From: Fibrobacteria bacterium GUT77
GTDB lineage: Bacteria; Fibrobacterota; Chitinivibrionia; Chitinivibrionales; Chitinispirillaceae
Reading direction: 5' to 3'
Assembly (NCBI GenBank): GCA_001462255.1
Contig: LIUJ01000128.1
Location: 1 to 9,808 of the forward strand
DNA: 9,808 nt
How positions within the stretch are numbered: position 1 is the first letter of the stretch; each line of letters starts with the position of its first letter. The translations under genes were made by a program, and so were the position numbers. A model generated the notes under the pieces. The model was not told the DNA's origin. It saw only the letters and a list, made by a program, of their open reading frames with translations, and searched no databases. Shown piece by piece: positions 5,059-9,808 of the stretch.

Positions 5059-6477
5059 TTGAACGGCGTAATCAATACGTTAGACGCTACCGCCCGACTT
5101 TTCGTTGACAAAATGAAGCAGGAAGAACAGCCGCAAACGGCTATCGACATCTTCTCGCGCTACTACGACGCGTTGCGCCACGGAAAGACGGGTTACATCG
5201 CCGAGTCTGAAATCGAACCGGTCGCGGAAAACGGCATTACCGATTTCGCGGACATAGCCGACCTGCACATAGCCGGCGAGGAGGCGCTCGCGCGCACCGT
5301 TGTAATAAAGCTCAACGGCGGACTGGGCACCTCAATGGGGCTCTACACCGCCAAATCGCTCATACCCGTAAAAAAAGGACTGTCATTCCTCGACATCACC
5401 GCTCTACAAATCCGTAGCCTCAACAAACGCTTCGGTCTCTCCATCCCGCTCATCATGATGAACAGCTTTAACACGGAACGCGATACCTTGGCGGCGCTCG
5501 ACAAATACCCTGACATCAAAACGAACATCCCGCAGTCATTCATACAACACAAATTCCCAAAAGTCAACGCCGCCGACCTGTCGCCCGTAGACGCCCCGCA
5601 CGACCGGCGCTTGGAGTGGAACCCGCCCGGACACGGCGACCTCTACGCCGCCATACAGTGCTCCGGCGTATTGGACTCGTTGCTTAAAATGGGATACAAG
5701 TACGCCTTCATATCAAACATAGACAACCTCGGCGCCGCCCTCGACACGCGGATATTGGGTCACTTCAAGAGCCGCGATTTCCCATTCCTAATGGAAGTAA
5801 CGGACAGGATGTTTATGGATCGCAAGGGCGGACACATCGCGCGGCTTAAAAGCGGGCAACTTGTGCTCCGCGAGGCGGCGCAATGTCCGCCGGAATCAAT
5901 CGACCGCTTTATGAACACCGACTTGTACCGCTACTTCAACACCAATAACCTATGGATACGCTTGGACGCTCTGCGTGAAATATGGAACCGCGGTACGCTT
6001 ACGTTGCCAATGATACGCAACATGAAGAGACTCGACACCCGCGACGAGCTCTCGCCGAACGTTATACAATTGGAGAGCGCAATGGGCTCCGCGCTGTCGA
6101 TCTTCGAAAACGCCGACGCGCTCAGGGTGCCGCGAAGCCGGTTCGCGCCCGTAAAAAATTGCGAGGATCTGTTGCTATTATGGTCGGATTATTACGACTT
6201 GACGGAAGACTACCGCATTGTTATGAACCGACGGCATAAATCCATACAAATGAATGTCCGCTTGGACCCGCAATTTTACGGTACCTTAAATAAGCTTAAG
6301 GAGCGATTTCCGGCGGGAGCGCCGTCGCTTGTCGAATGCGAATCCGTCAACATCTTCGGAGACGTTAAATTCGGGAAAGACATTGTCATAACGGGGCGAA
6401 CGTCCGTCATCAACGCTACGGACAAGCAAGCGCTTATTGACGACGGAGCGCGCTTGACCGGCAATATTACGCTATAG
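5059..6477 (+). CDS. UTP--glucose-1-phosphate uridylyltransferase, eukaryote-like UDPGP family
   Basis: The enzyme makes UDP-glucose from UTP and glucose-1-phosphate for polysaccharide and envelope glycan synthesis. The 472-aa product belongs to the UDPGP family (PF01704) of eukaryotic UGP2-type enzymes, not to the short bacterial GalU family. Visible signatures are the nucleotide-binding loop KLNGGLGTSMG (84-94), IPLIMMNSFNT (129-139), PPGHGD (189-194), SNIDNLGA (219-226), MEVTDR (245-250), FNTNNLWI (293-300) and RFAPVKNCEDLL (361-372). The final ~70 residues (VECESVNIFGDVKFGKDIVITG) look like the C-terminal left-handed beta-helix that drives oligomerisation. Start is TTG 5059, with AGGA at 5045-5048 and a 10-nt gap; no nearby ATG fits the N-terminal helix. 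It stands alone with its own -10 box. It meets the minus-strand TPR gene tail-to-tail after only 6 bp. The substrate could include other sugar-1-phosphates. Confidence 0.92.
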   Translation: MNGVINTLDATARLFVDKMKQEEQPQTAIDIFSRYYDALRHGKTGYIAESEIEPVAENGITDFADIADLHIAGEEALARTVVIKLNGGLGTSMGLYTAKSLIPVKKGLSFLDITALQIRSLNKRFGLSIPLIMMNSFNTERDTLAALDKYPDIKTNIPQSFIQHKFPKVNAADLSPVDAPHDRRLEWNPPGHGDLYAAIQCSGVLDSLLKMGYKYAFISNIDNLGAALDTRILGHFKSRDFPFLMEVTDRMFMDRKGGHIARLKSGQLVLREAAQCPPESIDRFMNTDLYRYFNTNNLWIRLDALREIWNRGTLTLPMIRNMKRLDTRDELSPNVIQLESAMGSALSIFENADALRVPRSRFAPVKNCEDLLLLWSDYYDLTEDYRIVMNRRHKSIQMNVRLDPQFYGTLNKLKERFPAGAPSLVECESVNIFGDVKFGKDIVITGRTSVINATDKQALIDDGARLTGNITL

Positions 6478-6483
6478 CGTGGG

Positions 6484-7389
6484 TTATTGGCTCGACTGGC
6501 GCAGCCTTTGCGGTTGCGCGAACTTTCTGCCTACGCCGCGATTGACGTTCGCCGCCGCCTCAACCCTATACCCTTCGTACTCCGGGTAGCGCTCAATCAA
6601 ATCGGAAAGTTCCGCCCGTATGAGATTGACGTCCGCATCCCTTTGCGGATTGCTTTGCAGATACCTGCTGAACCACATGATAGACGACTCCGGCTCGTTG
6701 GCGTAAAACCTGTAAAAATAGGCGATATTCTTCGCGATTTTCGGGTTTCCCTCGTCCAATTCCCACGCGGCCGTCAGCGCCCTTTCCGCGGCGTCAAGAT
6801 GAGCGCCCTCGGCGTAGAGCAACCCTATGGCTAAGTAGGCCTCGGCGTTTTCGTCGTCGATTTCGAGCAAAGAACGAAAAATAAGCTCGGCGTCGCTGAA
6901 GCGCCCCTGCTCCCTGTAGAGATTCCCAAGCGTCAACCGTATCTCCGGGTCGTCGGGTAACGCCGCCATCGCGTCCAAAAAGCACTGTTCCGCCGCCGCG
7001 GCCAGCGGGTGAGCAAGCCAGTTGTCCGGATTCACGCCGTAGCTTCCCCACCTTTCCTCGCGCAACCGCTCCAAAAGCATGGCGTAAAGCGCCTTGCCGC
7101 GAAGCAAACTGTTCTTTCCGTCGACAACCGCGCCGCTTTCCATTTTATCAAGCAACGCCATAGCCTCCTTGGGCTTTCCCATAGAAATAAGGCGCTCCGT
7201 ATCCTCTACGGTAGGATTAAAAAAGGTGTGTATGCGGCGTACCGCCAAAATAGCAACCAGCGTCAGCAAGGCGCACAAAATCCCGCTGATGAATATCGCG
7301 GAGAACGGCAACCTCCTCTTGGGTCTACGCTCTACCCTGCTTACAAATACAAGTGACGGCGTATGCCTCGTATCACTCCTCCGATTCAT
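6484..7389 (-). CDS. Membrane-anchored tetratricopeptide-repeat protein
   Basis: This 301-aa protein (from ATG 7389-7387) has a basic N-terminus (RRPKRR, 21-26), one hydrophobic segment (about 28-50: PFSAIFISGILCALLTLVAILAV) and then a repeat region. At least three TPRs are readable: about 148-181 (PEIRLTLGNLYREQGRFSDAELIF), 182-215 (AEAYLAIGLLYAEGAHLDAAERAL) and 216-249 (PKIAKNIAYFYRFYANEPESSIMWF). A weaker pair lies at 62-110 and 129-147. By the positive-inside pattern it is an inner-membrane protein with its TPRs outside the cytoplasm, probably a scaffold; the partner is unknown. The same frame extends 73 codons further upstream but there it only shadows the preceding gene. The ATG at 7389 has an AAGGGAG site 8 nt before it and overlaps the preceding stop by 17 nt, so the two are likely co-translated. 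Confidence 0.8.
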   Translation of the reverse strand: MNRRSDTRHTPSLVFVSRVERRPKRRLPFSAIFISGILCALLTLVAILAVRRIHTFFNPTVEDTERLISMGKPKEAMALLDKMESGAVVDGKNSLLRGKALYAMLLERLREERWGSYGVNPDNWLAHPLAAAAEQCFLDAMAALPDDPEIRLTLGNLYREQGRFSDAELIFRSLLEIDDENAEAYLAIGLLYAEGAHLDAAERALTAAWELDEGNPKIAKNIAYFYRFYANEPESSIMWFSRYLQSNPQRDADVNLIRAELSDLIERYPEYEGYRVEAAANVNRGVGRKFAQPQRLRQSSQ

Positions 7390-7828
7390 CCTCGCTATCT
7401 CCCTTGTCCCCCTTCTTTTCATCTCCCTTGCCCGAGATCGCGACCGCGCTGACGTTGCTGAACGGCGAGCCGTACTTGGCCTTCGACGCGGTCTTCCCCA
7501 CAAAACCGTTGTCGGCGTACACGGCGCAACGCGCGCCGTCGTCAAAATCGCCGATGACCGCTCCGTCGCTCGTGCGTATCTCCACCGCGAAATACAACTG
7601 CCCGTCAACTGAGCTTATCCGCCCGGGCACAAGCCTCATAGCGCTTACGGACTTAAACGGCACCTCCATCCGCGTCCCGCCGCAAACCACCTTGAGCTTT
7701 GACCCCTTGGCCAATTTGATCGACAAAACATTGTAGTTCTGCCCGTTTACGTCGGTAACAACGGCGTTGACGGCGAAAACAGGTGTACATAAAAGCGCCG
7801 TTACCAAGCAGATTATTATTTTTTTCAT
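7373..7828 (-). CDS. Secreted two-repeat beta-type protein of unknown function
   Basis: I do not recognise the family. The ATG at 7828-7826 starts a clean Sec signal peptide, MKKIIICLVTALLCTPVFA, with predicted cleavage after residue 19 (VFA^V). The mature part appears internally duplicated. VNGQNYNVLSIKL (27-39) lines up with VDGQLYFAVEIRT (74-86), and EVPFKSVSAMRL (55-66) lines up with GSPFSNVSAVAI (120-131), so each unit looks like a small beta module ending in 'PFxxVSA'. The last ~20 residues (GKGDEKKGDKGDSEDESEE) are a charged, acidic, probably disordered tail. The frame is open for 14 more codons upstream, but only this ATG gives a signal peptide; its GGAGG site is 14 nt away, rather far. 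The next gene (TPR) overlaps the 3' end by 17 nt, which suggests linked periplasmic function. The AI-2E gene lies upstream in the same orientation. Confidence 0.7.
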   Translation of the reverse strand: MKKIIICLVTALLCTPVFAVNAVVTDVNGQNYNVLSIKLAKGSKLKVVCGGTRMEVPFKSVSAMRLVPGRISSVDGQLYFAVEIRTSDGAVIGDFDDGARCAVYADNGFVGKTASKAKYGSPFSNVSAVAISGKGDEKKGDKGDSEDESEE

Positions 7829-7935
7829 GTTGACGACAACTACCTCCGATTGTATTGAATTTTTATCCAACGTTTAATCGCGTCAAATTCACGGGACGGT
7901 TGGCTTAGCCGAAATAAACAAGTTACCATCGTCCC

Positions 7936-9045
7936 CTACTCGTCCTGATCTTGGTCCGGATGTCGGTCCTCTTCCTCCGGCGGCGGTTTCGGCGTCTTAT
8001 ACATGGCCCCTATCCCTCTGATGCTCCCGTTTCGCGACAGCACAACGGCTATCGGTCTGGTCTGCGGGAAGTAGGAAAAGATGATTACGACTATGGCCGT
8101 GAGCGGCACGCACATCAGCATTCCGGGGATGCCCCAAATCAGGTTCCACGTGGCTAAGGAGAGCAGTATCACAAGCGGGCTCAAATTGAGCTTGTCGCCC
8201 ATGAATCTCGGCTCAATGATGCTACCTACGGCCTGCTGTATTATTACTACGCCGATCAGCACTACGAAGAACGGGCCCAAACTTTCGTACTGCATAAGCG
8301 CGAAGAGCGCCGGCAAAGCCGTAGCCACTATGGAACCCAGTATGGGTATGTAGTTCAGCACGAAGAGCAAAAACGTCCAAAAGCTGGCGAAGTTGAGCCC
8401 TACGCTCGCGAAGACCACATAGCCGGCCGCCGCGGTAATGAGACTCGCGAGGGTCTTTATGCCTATGTACGCGCGGATATCGGAGTTTATGCGGGCTATG
8501 ATGGCCTTCACTTCTTCGCGGTTGTCGGAATTTGGGGTAAGCTCTAAAAATTTTTTGCCGAAGCTCCGTTGCTCCATGAACAAAAAAATCAAATAGATCA
8601 TTACGAAAGCGCCCTTGCCGGTGGCGTTTGTGACCTGGCGGACGGCGACGCGGGTCATGGAGCCGAAATCGACGTCTACGAGCAATTTTTTGACGGAGAG
8701 CGGCTCGGCCCACGGAATCATGGAGAGGACGCGCCGGCTCATCTGCTCGAGGTTGTACTGGTAGGCGGGAACCATCGCCGCCACGTGGGTTATATTGGTC
8801 ATAATGATCCACGTGGCGAGGGACATGGCGCCGAAGATGATGAATAACGCGACGGTAAACGCTATCGGGCGCGGCATCCTTATGGGATTCCACTTACGCG
8901 GTTTGACGATAACGTCCGTGAGGATGTTGATGAGATACCATATAAACACAGCCAACACGAGGGGCATAAGCACCGGCTTGCCGATGTAGAGCAAACCGAC
9001 GATTATGAGGCTTCTCACGAGCCAATCGGCGTATTTCTTTACCAT
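7936..9045 (-). CDS. AI-2E family transporter (PerM/YdiK-like permease)
   Basis: AI-2E family (PF01594) proteins are polytopic inner-membrane permeases. Members have been linked to autoinducer-2 export, Na+/H+ antiport or other substrates, so the substrate cannot be read from sequence. The 369-aa product from ATG 9045-9043 has hydrophobic segments at about 11-45, 61-85, 144-157, 198-216, 220-250, 257-275 and 290-325. Between them lies a soluble loop (about 86-143), as usual for the family. Family motifs are FVLNYIPILGSIVATALPAL (228-247), EPRFMGDKLNLSPLVILLSL (278-297) and WGIPGMLMCVPLTAI (304-318). The C-terminus is hydrophilic (PKPPPEEEDRHPDQDQDE). The frame runs 28 codons further upstream, but those codons overlap the STAS gene; ATG 9045 has an AAGGA site 12 nt before it. 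It begins 4 nt after the STAS stop, so the pair is probably one operon. Confidence 0.92.
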   Translation of the reverse strand: MVKKYADWLVRSLIIVGLLYIGKPVLMPLVLAVFIWYLINILTDVIVKPRKWNPIRMPRPIAFTVALFIIFGAMSLATWIIMTNITHVAAMVPAYQYNLEQMSRRVLSMIPWAEPLSVKKLLVDVDFGSMTRVAVRQVTNATGKGAFVMIYLIFLFMEQRSFGKKFLELTPNSDNREEVKAIIARINSDIRAYIGIKTLASLITAAAGYVVFASVGLNFASFWTFLLFVLNYIPILGSIVATALPALFALMQYESLGPFFVVLIGVVIIQQAVGSIIEPRFMGDKLNLSPLVILLSLATWNLIWGIPGMLMCVPLTAIVVIIFSYFPQTRPIAVVLSRNGSIRGIGAMYKTPKPPPEEEDRHPDQDQDE

Positions 9046-9049
9046 AACG

Positions 9050-9418
9050 CTAAGCTTCCTTGGTCTCCGCGCCGCCGTCGAGCACAGCCGCCGCGAATTC
9101 GTCGTACGTTTTGTACATACATCCCTCAAAAATCATGTCGAACTTTAGGGCCTCAAAAATGTACATTACATACTCGTTGTCGGCAATGACGTAGACCGCC
9201 CCACCCAAATGCGTAAGCTTATTTCGGTTGTAGACAAGGGCGCCGATGCCGCCGCTGCACATGAAGGTAACCTCTTCCAGGTTGAACACGATGCGGAGAT
9301 GCCCGTCGTCGATCAACCGCTGGACCTCCTTATCCAAGAACCGCGCACCCTCCCAATCAATGCGTCCGGTCGGCTTGATTACCATGAAATCGCGTATCTC
9401 GGTAACTGTGACATCCAT
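9050..9418 (-). CDS. STAS-domain protein (anti-sigma factor antagonist-like)
   Basis: The 122-aa product is a single STAS domain (PF01740), the fold of SpoIIAA/RsbV-type proteins. These switch sigma factors or other partners by binding an anti-sigma kinase and being phosphorylated on a conserved serine. Readable elements are a first strand pair (MDVTVTEIRDFMVIKPTGRIDW), the helix DKEVQRLIDDGHLRIVFNLEEV (29-50) and the phosphorylation loop TFMCSGGIGALVYN (51-64), where Ser55 occupies the usual site. The next residue is Gly rather than Ser, a modest deviation. The ATG at 9418-9416 has a strong AGGAGG site (9431-9436) with an 11-13 nt gap. No RsbW-type kinase or sigma factor gene is visible nearby, so its partner is unknown. 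It leads the minus-strand cluster and is 4 nt from the AI-2E gene. Confidence 0.88.
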   Translation of the reverse strand: MDVTVTEIRDFMVIKPTGRIDWEGARFLDKEVQRLIDDGHLRIVFNLEEVTFMCSGGIGALVYNRNKLTHLGGAVYVIADNEYVMYIFEALKFDMIFEGCMYKTYDEFAAAVLDGGAETKEA

Positions 9419-9691
9419 ACGTCCGCGCGCCTCCTAAAAATCAAACTATGAACGTTTAGGCCGTAATCAACGTCAAAAACCATACGTTGTCGAACCGTTA
9501 TTTTTCAATATTTTAATACATACGCTCCAAAAAAAAATTATTTTATTGACTCGGACAATCCCGACCGAACGATCCGGTTACTTACTCTTTAATAAAAATA
9601 TATTATAACGCGGCGGCAAATTGTAATTTTTTAGGAATATGTGTTTATTGGGATACTCTTTTTTTTGACTTTCAATGTTTGGGAGGTTTGC
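9419..9691. promoter_or_regulatory. AT-rich divergent intergenic region between STAS and MoxR genes
   Basis: This 273-nt gap separates divergent genes and must hold both promoters. It has A/T runs at about 9529-9545, 9586-9608 and 9659-9666. For the plus strand, a weak pair is TTGTAA (9621-9626) and TTTATT (9644-9649), 17 bp apart. For the minus strand, TTGACG (complement of 9471-9476) lacks a good -10 partner. I see no operator-like palindrome and no RNA gene. Confidence 0.4.
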
Positions 9692-9808
9692 ATGAGCGCT
9701 GACATTACCGAGCTGAACGAGCGTGTAAAGGAGGAGAGCGGCTTTGTCTCCCTCCTAAAAGGGGAGATGGCCAAGGTCATCGTGGGGCAGTCAAAAATGG
9801 TCGACAGG
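9692..9808 (+). CDS. MoxR-type AAA+ ATPase, N-terminal fragment (3' partial)
   Basis: Only the first 39 codons are present: MSADITELNERVKEESGFVS, then LLKGEMAKVIVGQSKMVDR at the window edge. The hallmark is 'E..KVIVGQ...V', the conserved start of MoxR AAA+ domains (PF07726), followed in relatives by the Walker A loop, which lies outside the window. MoxR ATPases act as chaperone-like factors with von Willebrand A-domain proteins, often in envelope stress or metal insertion. GGGAGG at 9681-9686 sits 5 nt before ATG 9692, a strong ribosome site. It diverges from the STAS/AI-2E operon. The family call is good but rests on one short motif. Confidence 0.8.
   Translation, partial: MSADITELNERVKEESGFVSLLKGEMAKVIVGQSKMVDR

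Noticed and set aside
6499..6519. Hairpin (GCGCAGCC / GGTTGCGC, 5-nt loop) near the convergent gene ends as a terminator
   Set aside because: No T-run follows on either strand, and the hairpin lies inside the TPR coding end; it may be chance.
7387..7608. 73-codon upstream extension of the TPR protein
   Set aside because: It overlaps the secreted-protein gene, is Arg/Ser/Thr-rich without motif, and ATG 7389 has a good ribosome site directly before the membrane segment.
7893..7935. Inverted repeat GGGACG / CGTCCC in the gap after the AI-2E stop as a terminator
   Set aside because: Arms are only 6 bp with a long 31-nt loop and no following T-run.
8222..8893. 223-codon minus-strand ORF in another frame of the AI-2E gene
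   Set aside because: Its product is Arg/His-rich and lacks membrane segments, while the overlapping AI-2E frame carries clear family motifs.
1..9808. CRISPR arrays, tRNA/rRNA genes, insertion-sequence ends or a defence island
   Set aside because: No spaced direct repeats, cloverleaf pattern, complete transposase with terminal repeats or defence-gene motifs were seen; the Rpn-like tail is the only mobile-element trace.

Overview
This 9.8 kb window looks like an ordinary chromosomal housekeeping region of a Gram-negative-type bacterium. Coding DNA is moderately GC-rich, the gaps are AT-rich, and Shine-Dalgarno sites are mostly AGGA/GGAGG. The phylum cannot be fixed from sequence alone. The eukaryote-like UDP-sugar pyrophosphorylase, the RodZ-like membrane protein and the Rpn-type transposase tail would fit Fibrobacterota, Spirochaetota or the PVC group, but this is only a suggestion.

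Layout. (1) 1-226: the 3' end of an Rpn/PD-(D/E)XK-transposase-like gene with an 8-residue tandem repeat. (2) 338-1048: pdxJ (vitamin B6 synthesis). (3) 1049-1370: a gap with an AT-rich tract, a good sigma70-like promoter and a row of DnaA-box-like 9-mers, three of them spaced exactly 11 bp apart; it is a candidate oriC and/or autoregulatory dnaA leader, with a possible 17-codon leader ORF ending 1 nt before dnaA. (4) 1371-4889: dnaA, then a tight maf - rodZ-like - tatD run. (5) 5059-6477: UTP-glucose-1-phosphate uridylyltransferase from a TTG start. (6) 6484-9418, minus strand: STAS protein, AI-2E family permease, a secreted two-repeat protein of unknown function and a membrane-anchored TPR protein. 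(7) 9419-9691: an AT-rich divergent gap. (8) 9692-9808: the first 39 codons of a MoxR-type AAA+ ATPase running off the window.

How the parts fit. The plus-strand block serves replication initiation (dnaA and its likely origin), nucleotide-pool cleaning (maf), cell shape (RodZ-like) and metal-dependent hydrolysis (TatD), then UDP-glucose supply for envelope polysaccharides. The minus-strand genes are envelope-associated or regulatory. STAS and AI-2E are 4 nt apart, and the secreted and TPR genes overlap by 17 nt, so each pair is probably co-translated.

I see no CRISPR array, tRNA, rRNA, complete mobile element or clear defence system. The most rewarding parts are the phased DnaA boxes with the leader ORF upstream of dnaA, the apparently leaderless maf transcript, the RodZ-like protein lacking the usual periplasmic domain, and the unidentified two-repeat secreted protein. 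No convincingly new system is evident.
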